Assembly: GCA_903924985.1 (NCBI GenBank)
Contig: CAIYDT010000050.1
Span: 1-64,000, forward strand
Direction of reading: 5' to 3'
DNA: 64,000 nucleotides
Origin: an uncultured Acetobacteraceae bacterium
Lineage (GTDB): Bacteria > Pseudomonadota > Alphaproteobacteria > Acetobacterales > Acetobacteraceae
Shown here: positions 17,233 to 25,822 of the stretch, piece after piece
Numbering within the stretch: the stretch's first letter is position 1
Layout of the letters: the number at the start of each line of letters is the position of its first letter
The notes under the pieces: generated by a model
Seen by the model: only the letters and a program-made list of their open reading frames with translations
What the model was told of the DNA's origin: nothing
The model's database searches: none
Made by a program: the position numbers and the translations under genes

Positions 17233-18144
17233 TCAGCGGGTCTTCACTTTCCCAGACGGCATCAGCCACCACTTCACCGGCTCCGCCTCGGTCACCGGCT
17301 GCGCCACTGGCTTCAGGGCTGATTTCGATCCAGGCGGACGGCCGCGACGAGCGGGCATCTTCACATCATTATGACGGACAGCGGGGGCAGGTAACGGGCG
17401 CAGCGCCACGGGGCGATGTTCTTCGGACGTGTCCGCTTCGGCGCCCTGCTCCAGCAACCGCAATGCCGCTTCAGCGCTTTCGGCGCGTTCGGTCAAGTCG
17501 CGCAAGGCGCGTTCGGCGGCCTTCCGGGCATGACGCTCATCGGCGAGCGCAGCTTGCGCATAGCGCTTCGACTGCTCCGCGGCATCGATCTGTTCTTGCA
17601 CCGATCTCTGCTGCTCTTCGAAACCTTCGGAGAATTCCCGCAATTGGGCGGTAGCTTCGCGTTCCCGGCGGGCAATATCCACCGCTTCTGTGCGGGCGAG
17701 TTCCGCGTGTCCGATTTTGGTTTGCAGCGCGGAGATTTGCGCCTGAGCATCGTGCAAGGCCCGTTCGGCCCGTTCACGGGCCGCTGTTTCAGCGGCAAGC
17801 GCCGCTTCGGTGCGTTGCAGGCGGCTCGATTGCGGGGCGCTGGCGGTGTCGGCGGCAGGATCGCGGCGGACGACTGTTACCGGGATTTCCCCGTCTTGGA
17901 CGAAACGCCGGCGGTGCAACCCTTGACTGCCCCCCTGGGGTCCAAAACGGTCCATCATGCGAGCAGGTTGTTCGGCACGGTCATTGTCCACACGCGGGCG
18001 CATCCCGCCATACAGTCCCAACGCCCGTCGCATCTGTGCTTCGACATCAGGTAGAGGATTGTTATCCGTGTTGGCAGCGGTCTCGGCCACCAGGGACATT
18101 TTGCCTGACGGGGATTCAGATGGCGGCTTGGTATTTTCAGACAC
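17233..18144 (-). CDS. Coiled-coil protein with AT-hook-like C-terminal tail, function unknown
   Basis: A 303-residue protein that I do not recognise as a named family. Residues 1-100 are polar and probably disordered. Residues 105-225 are rich in Ala, Glu, Arg and Gln with heptad-like spacing (QRTEAALAAETAARERAER) and should form a long coiled coil. The tail carries RRGRPPGSKS, which resembles an AT-hook DNA-binding motif, and then ends with KWWLMPSGKVKTR. No signal peptide or membrane segment is seen. The combination suggests a DNA-associated structural or segregation protein, but this is inference. It stands alone, convergent with holC and followed upstream by a long gene-poor interval. 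Confidence 0.75.
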   Translation of the reverse strand: MSENTKPPSESPSGKMSLVAETAANTDNNPLPDVEAQMRRALGLYGGMRPRVDNDRAEQPARMMDRFGPQGGSQGLHRRRFVQDGEIPVTVVRRDPAADTASAPQSSRLQRTEAALAAETAARERAERALHDAQAQISALQTKIGHAELARTEAVDIARREREATAQLREFSEGFEEQQRSVQEQIDAAEQSKRYAQAALADERHARKAAERALRDLTERAESAEAALRLLEQGAEADTSEEHRPVALRPLPAPAVRHNDVKMPARRGRPPGSKSALKPVAQPVTEAEPVKWWLMPSGKVKTR

Positions 18145-18900
18145 TCGAGATCATCCGGTTATAGTGAGGACGTATTCTGTTTTCATTTGCCCCAGCTTGA
18201 TGCCGGCAGAAAATGGGGACATTTGCGCGCGCGGCAAGGCGTAATCCACCTTGCGGTTTGTCTTTGGCGCGCGAGTAGCATGCGTGGGTCAGGTTTGAAG
18301 ACCTTGGCAGTATGTTCGGAATCCAGCGATGAACTGGGTTCCCATCACCGATCCAGTCAACCACGGGTGGCGTCCGTCCACGATGACGCCCCTCCACCCC
18401 GGAGATTCTGGATTCGCAAGTTACGTTTATGCAGGTATTGGTCCGAATGCAAGCATTTAAAAGAAATATCCCGCTGTCTCCACACGGTGCTGTGGACATG
18501 GCAGCCTTGCATTCGCATAAGCCTCGCACGAGCCCCAAGGATCGGCTGGGTCAAGTCGAGGCCGGCACGCCGACCCGCCAATTCGTCCCAGTTGCAATGA
18601 CCGCATTTACCGATCGGTCATAATTGATGCGTTTTTGGCCAAACACGGCCACTGATCCCGTTATCGCCGCCCCTTTATACAGAAAGTTAAGATCACGGTA
18701 ATTGATTTGTCACTCTATCAGGCCGCCCCGCCAACGTGTGGGACCAGTTCGAACGCGCCTCGCATCGTACCAGATAGGGCGATCGGCACACCGGCATCGC
18801 CATCCGTCCACCGGACGGCACCATCCGATGTAGGTGGTCGCGAGGGCGACCTTCAGGACGAGCGAGGTATAGTTGGGTGATCCCCAGGCTTTCGCAAGGT
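18145..18900. other. Gene-poor interval of lower GC
   Basis: About 750 bases without a convincing gene. Several short open frames exist on both strands, for example a 64-codon frame at 18429-18623, but none has a good ribosome-binding site or a recognisable product. Base composition falls clearly below the flanks around 18420-18480 and 18620-18720. This fits either decayed DNA or a promoter-rich region. No tRNA, hairpin terminator or insertion-sequence ends were recognised here. Confidence 0.4.
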
Positions 18901-18910
18901 GTCTATCTGC

Positions 18911-19095
18911 CGCCCCCAGGCGGATTGCATTTGGGACCCGGCACTCTCTTTTCCGTCATCCCTCGGCTCCTTGCTTGGGTTGTGACGACACCAAGTTTGG
19001 CACGCGATGCCGTGGAGCCGTCCACACCAACAAGTCCGGGGATGACGGAAGGGGGCGTCCGACCGAAATGCGATTGCCCTGCCCCCAGGCAGAAT
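18911..19095. repeat. Imperfect inverted repeat, MITE-like or paired REP
   Basis: Two arms of about 55-60 bases face each other across a spacer of some 70 bases. The best-matched parts are TTCCGTCATCCC at 18952-18963 against GGGATGACGGAA at 19040-19051, an exact 12-base complement. A weaker match joins the GGATTGCATTT region near 18930 to the AAATGCGATT region near 19070. There is no coding frame between the arms. The layout resembles a small non-autonomous element or a paired intergenic palindrome. It sits directly upstream of the livH gene. Confidence 0.5.
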
Positions 19096-19155
19096 AGTGG
19101 CTAGGCAAGCGGATCGGCTTCGGCCAAAAAGGGGGCTGGAAACGTCAAGCGAATC

Positions 19156-20034
19156 ATGGATATCCCTTTCGACCTTCTGGGCAACGCCCTGGTGTCCGGC
19201 CTCTTGCTCGGAGGCTTTTACGCCGCCGTGACTGTCGGTGTGTCGATCTCTTTCGGCATGCTGGACATCGTCAACATCGCGCACCCCGCGTTCATCATCC
19301 TGGGGTCGTACATCGCCTATATTTGCAACAGCACCTTCGGCATGGACCCTATTCTGGCCAGCATCCTGGCCACACCCGCGTTCTACCTGCTGGGGATGGC
19401 AATCTACCACGTCTACGACGTGTCCTTCGAACGACGAGGCGATAACGGCCTGCGCGGTCTGGCGTTCTTTTTCGGCATCCTGTTCATCACCGAAGTGGCT
19501 CTGGTCCTGACCTTCGGCGTCGACTACCGGCTGGTGGAGGCGCCCTATATCGGGATCAGCGTCCACCTCGGCCCGATCGACCTGCCGCTGCGGCTGCTGG
19601 TGCCCTTCCTGATTTCCCTGGCCCTGATGGGTGGGCTACACCTTTATATGAGCCGTACCTTCATCGGGCGCGCCATCCAGGCGGTGGCGCAGGACCCGCT
19701 GGCGCTGCGGCTGATGGCGGCGGACCCCAGTAAGATCAAACGCATCGCGTTCGGGCTGTCGATCGCGACGGCGTCCATCGGCGGCGCCATCCTGATCATC
19801 ATCCAGCCGGTGGAGCCGTCGATCGGGCGGGACTACATCGGCCGCATCTTCGCCATCTGCGTCATGGGCGGTCTGGGCAGCTTCGCCGGGTCGCTGATCG
19901 CCGCTATGGCGCTAGGCATCATGGAGAGCATCACCTCCACCTTTTTCGGCCCGTCCTGGTCCCCCGCGGTGTCCTTCGGGTTCCTGCTGCTGACCCTCGC
20001 ATTCCGGCCTAGCGGCCTGTTCGGGCGGGCGTAA
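19156..20034 (+). CDS. livH: Branched-chain amino-acid-type ABC transporter permease (LivH family)
   Basis: A 292-residue inner-membrane permease with about eight hydrophobic segments. The GVSISFGMLDIVNIAHPAFI segment near residue 30 and the RAIQAVAQDPLALRLMAAD loop near residue 172, which contacts the ATPases, mark the LivH family. It is the first gene of a tight four-gene transporter operon: the next permease starts at the base after this stop codon. The natural substrate could be branched-chain amino acids, urea, amides or aromatic acids, since this transporter type is broad, and no binding protein is present nearby to help decide. Confidence 0.92.
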   Translation: MDIPFDLLGNALVSGLLLGGFYAAVTVGVSISFGMLDIVNIAHPAFIILGSYIAYICNSTFGMDPILASILATPAFYLLGMAIYHVYDVSFERRGDNGLRGLAFFFGILFITEVALVLTFGVDYRLVEAPYIGISVHLGPIDLPLRLLVPFLISLALMGGLHLYMSRTFIGRAIQAVAQDPLALRLMAADPSKIKRIAFGLSIATASIGGAILIIIQPVEPSIGRDYIGRIFAICVMGGLGSFAGSLIAAMALGIMESITSTFFGPSWSPAVSFGFLLLTLAFRPSGLFGRA

Positions 20035-20976
20035 ATGCGCAACCCGCTCTTTATTGTTTGGCTTTGCGTGGCGGCGGCGCTGACGTTCGGCGCCGCGAAG
20101 CTGATCGACAATGCCTACGTGTTCTTCGCCGGCTACGTGGTGCTGCAATACATCGTGCTGTCCACCGGCTGGAACATCCTGGGCGGCTACACGGGCTACG
20201 TGAATTTCGGTACCGCCGCCTTCTTCGCGGTGGGCGCCTACAGCACCGTCGTGATGCACAAGACAATGCCGGGCATGCCGCTGCCGGTCATGATGGCGAT
20301 CGGTGGTTGCCTCGCCGGCTTGCTCGGGTTGGGCACCGGCTATTTGACCCTGCGCCTGCGCGGCACCTTCTTCGGCATCGCCACTTTGGCCATGTCGGTC
20401 GTGATGCAGACGCTGATCACCAACTGGAGTTTTGTTGGTGGCTCCCGCGGCGCCTATGTCGTGCGCCCCGATACCACTGACTATTTTGGCATCGACTACG
20501 TCGAGTACCTGTTCCTCCTGATGCTGGCCCTGTCGGTCATCGCCGTCGGCGTGGCGCGCGCCATTGAAAAATCCCGGCTGGGCTACGGATTCGCTACCAT
20601 TCGCGACGACGAACTCGCGGCCGAAGCCTCCGGCGTGCCGACCCTGAAACTGAAGCTGCTGGCAACCGCGCTGTCCGGCGGGTTCATGGGCATGGCCGGC
20701 GCCCCCCTGCCCTATTACGTCACCTACCTCGACCCGGCTTCGGGCTTCAGCCTGAGCTACGCGGTCAACACCATCGCCATGCCGCTGATCGGCGGCACAT
20801 CCAGTTGGCTGGGCCCCGTGATCGGCGCCATCCTGCTCGGCACGCTGCAACAGGTCGCCACCGTCACGATCTCCTCCGCGCTGTCGCTGCTGATCGTCGG
20901 CGTGCTGCTGGTGGTGTTCGTGGTAGCGGCACCCAAAGGTATCATCGGGTGGTTTGCCCCGAGGAAGCGGTCATGA
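20035..20976 (+). CDS. livM: Branched-chain amino-acid-type ABC transporter permease (LivM family)
   Basis: A 313-residue permease with about nine hydrophobic segments. The family is shown by LSTGWNILGGYTGYVNFG near residue 40 and the GYGFATIRDDELAAEASGV coupling loop near residue 183. It should heterodimerise with the LivH-type protein to form the channel. It starts immediately after the livH stop, and its own stop overlaps the start of livG in an ATGA arrangement. No ATPase domain is fused to it. Confidence 0.92.
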   Translation: MRNPLFIVWLCVAAALTFGAAKLIDNAYVFFAGYVVLQYIVLSTGWNILGGYTGYVNFGTAAFFAVGAYSTVVMHKTMPGMPLPVMMAIGGCLAGLLGLGTGYLTLRLRGTFFGIATLAMSVVMQTLITNWSFVGGSRGAYVVRPDTTDYFGIDYVEYLFLLMLALSVIAVGVARAIEKSRLGYGFATIRDDELAAEASGVPTLKLKLLATALSGGFMGMAGAPLPYYVTYLDPASGFSLSYAVNTIAMPLIGGTSSWLGPVIGAILLGTLQQVATVTISSALSLLIVGVLLVVFVVAAPKGIIGWFAPRKRS

Positions 20977-21701
20977 CCGAGGCTCTGCTGCAAGTATCCG
21001 GTCTCGGCAAGCGCTTCGGCGGGTTCGTCGCGCTGGCCGATATCGAGCTGGAAGTGATGAAGGGCGAGCGTCTGGGCCTGATCGGCCCCAACGGATCAGG
21101 CAAGAGCACCCTGGTGAACTGCCTGTGCGGCACACTGCGCAACGATGCCGGCACGGTACGCTTCAATGGCCACATGCTCGACGGTCTGAAAGCGCATGAG
21201 CGCACCCGGCTGGGCATGGCCCGCAGCTTCCAGCTGCCGCGCCCCTTCGGGACCCTGACGCTGGCCGAGAATTTGCGCATCCCACTGCTGTATGTGGTGC
21301 AGACCCGTGGCGCCGTTCCCAATATCGACAAGCGCTGCGTCGATCTGCTGGACCTCGTGGGACTGGCCGACAAAGCGCACCACCTTCCCACCGACCTGAC
21401 GCAGATCGAAATGCGCAAGCTCGAACTGGCGCGCGCCATGGCGGCCGATCCCAGCCTGCTGATCGCCGATGAGGCGATGGCCGGCCTGTCGCATCAGGAG
21501 GTCGACGACATCCTGGCGTTGCTGATGCGGCTGAACGAACAACAAGGCGTAACCATCGTGATGATCGAACACATCATGCGGGCGGTGATGCATTTTTCCC
21601 AACGCCTCGTCGTGCTGGTAGCCGGCCGCAAGATCGCCGATGGCGACCCGGCCGATATCGTGCGGCAGGAAGATGTCGTGGCGGCGTATCTTGGCAGCTA
21701 G
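20973..21701 (+). CDS. livG: ABC transporter ATP-binding protein (LivG family)
   Basis: A 242-residue ATPase. The Walker A motif GPNGSGKST lies near residue 41. The segment around residue 150 (DLTQIEMRKLELARAMAADP) stands where LSGGQ is normally found, but the signature is visibly divergent (DLTQIEMRK in place of LSGGQ-x-K). Walker B is the LLIADEAMAGLS stretch. It begins within the last codons of livM. The unusual signature occurs in some LivG paralogues and may alter but need not abolish ATP hydrolysis, since the partner LivF has a canonical SGGEQ. Confidence 0.88.
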   Translation: MTEALLQVSGLGKRFGGFVALADIELEVMKGERLGLIGPNGSGKSTLVNCLCGTLRNDAGTVRFNGHMLDGLKAHERTRLGMARSFQLPRPFGTLTLAENLRIPLLYVVQTRGAVPNIDKRCVDLLDLVGLADKAHHLPTDLTQIEMRKLELARAMAADPSLLIADEAMAGLSHQEVDDILALLMRLNEQQGVTIVMIEHIMRAVMHFSQRLVVLVAGRKIADGDPADIVRQEDVVAAYLGS

Positions 21702-22422
21702 TCTCACCATCTCCGGCCTCGATGCCGGCTACGGCGCCGTGAAGGTGCTGCAGGACGTTTCGCTCAATGTGCGGGAGGGCGAGACCGTCGCCCTGCTGGG
21801 CACCAACGGCAACGGCAAATCCACCCTGATGAAATGCATCATGGGCATGGTGAAACCATTCGCCGGCAGCATTGTCGCGAATATCGATGGCACCGCACAC
21901 GAGCTGGTCGGCCGCTCGACCGAGGATATCGTCGATCTGGGGATCGCCTTCGTGCCGGAAGGACGGCGGTTGTTTCCCCGCCTGACAGTCACCGAAAACC
22001 TGCTGATGGGTGCTTACCGCAAATCGGCGCGCGCCGAGATCGACAAGAACATGGCGTTCTGCCTGGAGGTTTTCCCCCGGCTGTCGGAACGGCGCGGGCA
22101 GCTCGCGGGATCCATGAGCGGCGGCGAACAGCAAATGGTGGCCCTGGCGCGCGCCCTGATGTCGGCGCCGCGGCTGTTGCTGATCGACGAACCATCCGTC
22201 GGGCTGGCGCCGCTGCTGGTGTCGCGGACGATCGACAAGATCAAGGAACTAAAAGAAGGCTACGGCCTGTCCGTTCTGATGGCGGAGCAGAACTTCACCC
22301 AGGCGATCCGCATCGCCGACCGGGGATACGTGATCGTGCACGGGCACATCGAATTCGAAGGCAGATCGGCGGCGGAGTTGAATAACAACGAGCTGATCAG
22401 GCAGTTTTATTTGGGGGTTTAA
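21673..22422 (+). CDS. livF: ABC transporter ATP-binding protein (LivF family)
   Basis: A 249-residue ATPase, partner of the LivG-type subunit. Walker A is GTNGNGKST near residue 43, the signature is SMSGGEQQM near residue 147, and Walker B is LLLIDEPSVGLAP. The PEGRRLFPRLTVTENL stretch is typical of LivF. The chosen ATG at 21673 overlaps the end of livG by 29 bp; another in-frame ATG lies 33 bases further upstream. The operon ends here and is followed by half of a dispersed palindrome and an IS4 remnant. Confidence 0.92.
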   Translation: MSWRRILAASLTISGLDAGYGAVKVLQDVSLNVREGETVALLGTNGNGKSTLMKCIMGMVKPFAGSIVANIDGTAHELVGRSTEDIVDLGIAFVPEGRRLFPRLTVTENLLMGAYRKSARAEIDKNMAFCLEVFPRLSERRGQLAGSMSGGEQQMVALARALMSAPRLLLIDEPSVGLAPLLVSRTIDKIKELKEGYGLSVLMAEQNFTQAIRIADRGYVIVHGHIEFEGRSAAELNNNELIRQFYLGV

Positions 22423-22443
22423 GCCGCTCCACGCCTCATCTCC

Positions 22444-22466
22444 GTTATCCTCGGACTTGACCCGAG
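22444..22466. repeat. Dispersed intergenic palindrome, truncated copy
   Basis: The sequence CGTTATCCTCGGACTTGACCC and the following GAG matches the first arm, loop and start of the second arm of the perfect palindrome found at 39037-39087 (CGTCACCCTCGGGCTTGACC). Only the inner stem CTCGG/CCGAG is retained; the rest of the second arm is replaced by unrelated DNA. It lies between livF and the IS4-type remnant, so insertion of that element may have destroyed the other half. Confidence 0.5.
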
Positions 22467-22506
22467 CACCGCCGCCGGCGCGGATGTTTGTCGTTGCGGT
22501 AACTAA

Positions 22507-23232
22507 TCAAGGCGGGTGGCTATGGCGGTCCCTGGGGCTCGACCACCAGGGGATTTCCACATATAATTTCGTAATAATTTCTATTATCCTGCCCTCATGG
22601 ATAGCTTGGAAACGTTCCCGGCCCAGCCGCGCCATGACCCAACTGGCCCTTGCGAGGCTGCGGAGCGGATGCGGGTTCTGCTGGCGGGCAGTCTTGCCAT
22701 CAAGGGTCGGACTAAGCGCCTCGATCGTGTCGATCTCGTCCTCGGCGAACGCCGCCGAGGACGACAGGCCGTGTATGCCATCGCGTTCCCGCACCAATTG
22801 AATGTCGGTGCACGCGGCCCTGATCGCCGCGGCTGCCAGCTTCATCAGACGTTCGGCCGAGGCGACCTGGCTCTCCTCCAGCCCCAGCCCTTGCGATTTT
22901 CTCACCCGGAACAGCTGTTCGACGATCCATCTCATCTGGTACCAGTCGACGATGCGCCAGGCCTGGGCCACATCGGCGACCGTGTGGCTGGTCAGCAACC
23001 GCCAGTGCAGCGGTTCCACGCCTTCGGGCGGGTTGGCTTCCCGCACCTCGACCAGACGCAGCCGCACGGTCTTCGCCAGGCTGCGATCGTGCTTCAGGCG
23101 CGGGCGACAGATCTCAAACTCGCCAAACCGTATCTCCACCACGGCGGTGCGTTTGGCGCGATCCGATCTGGCGCGCGGGCAGCGTAATCAGGCGAGTGCC
23201 CGCCACCGCCCAGCCTTGATCTTCGGCGCCGC
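22507..23232 (-). mobile_element. IS4-family transposase remnant, truncated and frameshifted
   Basis: The minus strand encodes the C-terminal half of a DDE transposase of the IS4 type. The YREK signature is complete: Y-x2-R-x3-E-x6-K in WYQMRWIVEQLFRVRKSQG. The segment FEICRPRLKHD upstream of it belongs to the same frame. Further upstream the expected AGTRLITLPAR segment is present but in a different frame, so there is a frameshift near 23190, and the N-terminal catalytic aspartates are missing. The element is dead. It ends about 60 bp before coaE. Confidence 0.82.
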
Positions 23233-23295
23233 CCCGGCAATCCTTCGGGGATGCCCTACTCTCCCCGAATCGTCCCCCGTAAGCCGTTAGGTTCC

Positions 23296-23880
23296 ATGAA
23301 AGTCATCGGCCTGACCGGCGGTATCGGCATGGGCAAATCCACCGCTGCCAGCGCCTTCAAGCGCGCCCGTATCCCGGTGTTCGACGCCGATGCCTGCGTC
23401 CACATGCTGCAAGCCCCCGGCGGCCGCGCCCTGAAACCGATCGAAGCCGCCTTCCCGGGCACCGTCGTGAACGGCGCCCTCGACCGGGTCGCCCTGCGCG
23501 CCGCGGTGCTCGGCAACCGGGAGGCGCTGACCAAGCTGGAACACATCCTCCACCCCATGGTGCGGGAGGAGGAAAAAGCCTTCCTGGCGCGCGCCCGGCG
23601 GGCGGCAAAACCGGCGGCTGTGCTGGATATTCCGCTGCTGTTCGAAACCGGTGGACGGAAGCTTTCGTTCTCCATCGTCGTCTCCGCCCCCAAGGCGGTG
23701 CAGGTCCACCGGGTGCGGCTGCGACGGAAAATGAGCCAGCAGGACATCGAGAACGTCATCGCCCGGCAGATGCCCGACGCGGAAAAGCGCCGCCGAGCAG
23801 ACATCGTTATCCGGACCGGGCTGTCGCGTTATGAGACGCAGCGGCAGCTCCGCCGCGTCATCCGAGGCCTCCGCCCATGA
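23296..23880 (+). CDS. coaE: Dephospho-CoA kinase
   Basis: A 194-residue kinase that phosphorylates dephospho-CoA in the last step of coenzyme A synthesis. It begins MKVIGLTGGIGMGKST, with the P-loop at residues 8-15, followed by FDADACVH and, at mid-length, DIPLLFETG. The ATG at 23296 gives the standard N terminus. The stop overlaps the dnaQ start (ATGA). coaE followed by dnaQ and a convergent secB is a conserved alphaproteobacterial arrangement. Confidence 0.95.
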   Translation: MKVIGLTGGIGMGKSTAASAFKRARIPVFDADACVHMLQAPGGRALKPIEAAFPGTVVNGALDRVALRAAVLGNREALTKLEHILHPMVREEEKAFLARARRAAKPAAVLDIPLLFETGGRKLSFSIVVSAPKAVQVHRVRLRRKMSQQDIENVIARQMPDAEKRRRADIVIRTGLSRYETQRQLRRVIRGLRP

Positions 23881-24554
23881 TCCGGTCCGTGCTGTTCGAT
23901 ACGGAAACCACCGGCCTCGACCCGCTGACGGGCGACCGGGTGATCGAGGTCGCGGCGCTGGAGCTGATCAACGATCTTCCGACTGGCCAGCATTTCCATG
24001 CGCTGATCGATCCGCAGCGAGACATCCCGACCGACGCGACGCGCATCCATGGCATCACCAACGCCCACGTCTCGGGCAAACCGCTATTCGCCGCCGTAGC
24101 CACCGACCTGCTGGCATTCTTCGGCGACGGCAAGCTGATCGCCCACAATGCGCCGTTCGATTTTGGCTTCCTGAACGCGGAATTTGCCCGTCTGAGCCTG
24201 CCGTCCCTGGCACAGGCGCGCATGGTGGACACGCTGATTCTGGCCAAGCAGCGCTTCCCCGGCATGCCCAACAGCCTGGACGCGCTGTGCCGGCGCTTCG
24301 CCATCGACCTGACAGCCCGCACCACGCACAACGCGCTGCTGGACTGCAAGCTGCTGGCGGACGTTTACGTCGAACTGACGGGGGGGCGGCAGCGCGGCTT
24401 GTCGCTTGCGTCGGATCGCGGCCGGTCTCCCGTCGCGGTCTACACTCGCTCGGCGGACCGCACGCCCCGGCTGGTGCAGCCGACCGAGGCCGAACTGACA
24501 GCGCATGAGGCGTTCATCGGGAAAATGAAGGAGCCAGTCTGGCGGGCCGTGTGA
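23877..24554 (+). CDS. dnaQ: DNA polymerase III subunit epsilon
   Basis: A 225-residue 3'-5' proofreading exonuclease. Exo I is FDTETTGLDP at residues 6-15, Exo II is LIAHNAPFDFGFLN near residue 86, and Exo III is HNALLDCKLLADVY near residue 155. The catalytic acids and the final histidine/aspartate are present. It is translationally coupled to coaE and convergent with secB, separated by a hairpin. Confidence 0.95.
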   Translation: MIRSVLFDTETTGLDPLTGDRVIEVAALELINDLPTGQHFHALIDPQRDIPTDATRIHGITNAHVSGKPLFAAVATDLLAFFGDGKLIAHNAPFDFGFLNAEFARLSLPSLAQARMVDTLILAKQRFPGMPNSLDALCRRFAIDLTARTTHNALLDCKLLADVYVELTGGRQRGLSLASDRGRSPVAVYTRSADRTPRLVQPTEAELTAHEAFIGKMKEPVWRAV

Positions 24555-24567
24555 TTGGCGGCCCGCC
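24541..24567. terminator. Probable bidirectional terminator between dnaQ and secB
   Basis: An exact 9-base GC inverted repeat, GGCGGGCCG at 24541-24549 and CGGCCCGCC at 24559-24567, with a 9-base loop that contains the dnaQ stop codon. It lies between two convergent genes. There is only a weak T tract on either side, so intrinsic termination is likely but not certain. Confidence 0.55.
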
Positions 24568-24575
24568 TTCTACGC

Positions 24576-25088
24576 TCAGGCAACCGCGGCCGGCTGGCCG
24601 GCGGCGGCGGCGCGGCGGGACTGCCACAACGCCACGAAGTCGATCGGTTGTAGCAGGACGGGCGGGAAGCCGCCTTCGCGCGTCACGTCGGACAGGATGT
24701 TGCGAGCGAAGGGGAACAGGATGCGGGGGCATTCCACCAGCAGCACCGGCTCCACGGCGTTGTCGGGCAGGCCGTTCAGGGTGAACACGCCGGCATAGGT
24801 CAGCTCCGCCACGAACACCGGGGACGCCGCCGTTTGGCCGTTGGTCGTCGCACCGGGGTCGGTTGCTTCGGCTCGGATCACCAGGGAGACCTCGAACACC
24901 GGCTGGCCGTCCTGCACGCGGCGGGCCTGCACATCCAGGTTGATCGCCACTGACGGCTGTGCGCGCAGCGTGGTGAAGACCTGCGGTGCGCCGGGCACCT
25001 CGAATGAGAGGTCCTTCACGTATTGGATATTGACCACCAACGGCGGGGCCGGTGCGGCGGCCGGGGTAGCGGGGGTGGTTTCGGACAT
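24576..25088 (-). CDS. secB: Protein-export chaperone SecB
   Basis: A 170-residue cytoplasmic chaperone that keeps preproteins unfolded and delivers them to SecA. Core SecB features are VVNIQYVKDLSFEVPGAP (residues 18-35), the AELTYAGVFTL strand, and ECPRILFPFARNILSDVTREGGFPP, of which only parts are quoted: PRILFPFAR and LLQPIDF. Both ends carry Ala/Pro-rich extensions, as is common in alphaproteobacteria. The position next to dnaQ and coaE is the classical one. Confidence 0.95.
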   Translation of the reverse strand: MSETTPATPAAAPAPPLVVNIQYVKDLSFEVPGAPQVFTTLRAQPSVAINLDVQARRVQDGQPVFEVSLVIRAEATDPGATTNGQTAASPVFVAELTYAGVFTLNGLPDNAVEPVLLVECPRILFPFARNILSDVTREGGFPPVLLQPIDFVALWQSRRAAAAGQPAAVA

Positions 25089-25192
25089 CGTGGTCTCCGT
25101 CTGGGTGTCGCGTCTGGGATAGCGCCCCCTCGTCTGGCGCCGTTATCCCGGCGCGGGTTAGCACGGGCCGCGCGCGGGCGCTATGCGGGTTC

Positions 25193-25778
25193 CTACGACC
25201 GCCAGATTATTTCGGCTGGCGGTGGTTCCGTGGGGTCGCAGCGTAGCCATTGGCCGTTCATGACGTTCTGCCCGGTCATGCACAGAATGAAGCCCCAGTG
25301 GCTGACGACCAGGGTGTCCGACCAGTCCGGCCGCGCCGCCATCTCCGTTCGGAATGCCTGCGCCCGGGCGATGACGGACTCCGCGGGTTCGTCGTGGGAC
25401 GGCCACCAGACTTCGTCGATGTTGGAGAAATCGTGGTCGGGCCAGCGTTCCCGCAGCTCCGACCGGGGGGGTGCCGATGTCGCATGCGTAGCCGTAACGC
25501 TCCCGCACCACGGGGTGCACGAACATTGGCACGTCCAGCACCCGCGCCACCGGTTCCGCCGTTTGCAGCGCGCGGGAATAGGGGGAGACGACGATGCGGG
25601 CGACGCGTTCACCTTTGAGCGCCCGCGCCGCTTGCTCGGCCTGGGTGTGGCCGTGTTCTGTCAGGCACGGATCGGCGATGCCGGGGTCGCGGCGGGTGGC
25701 GGTGATGTGGACGTTGAACTCGCTCTGGCCGTGGCGCAGCAGGATCACGGTCTTGGTTTCCCCGGATTCATTTGGCAA
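25193..25778 (-). pseudogene. Histidine phosphatase family protein, frameshifted at a G7 run
   Basis: The N-terminal two-thirds reads as a phosphoglycerate-mutase-like phosphatase: LLRHGQSEFN with the catalytic RHG near residue 15, then VSPYSRALQTAEPV. The frame then breaks at the seven-G run at 25465-25471. Removing one base restores a continuous protein of about 195 residues that proceeds through RSELRERWPDHDF to VVSHWGFILCMTGQ, which holds the second catalytic histidine. Either the gene is newly inactivated, subject to phase variation or slippage at the homopolymer, or the assembly is wrong by one base. The position between secB and the Tim44 gene is where many relatives carry fxsA. Confidence 0.8.
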
Positions 25779-25822
25779 CCGGCCCTCGCACGCCTATGTG
25801 TTGGCCTGCAAGGAGAATCAAC

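Noticed and set aside
18429-18623. 64-codon open frame in the 18-19 kb gap
   Set aside because: No ribosome-binding site, no similarity that I recognise and a composition that does not match coding DNA here.
18700-18850. Possible tRNA at a GTTCGAA-like stretch
   Set aside because: The stretch (CAGTTCGAACGC) does not fold into a full cloverleaf with an acceptor stem and anticodon arm.
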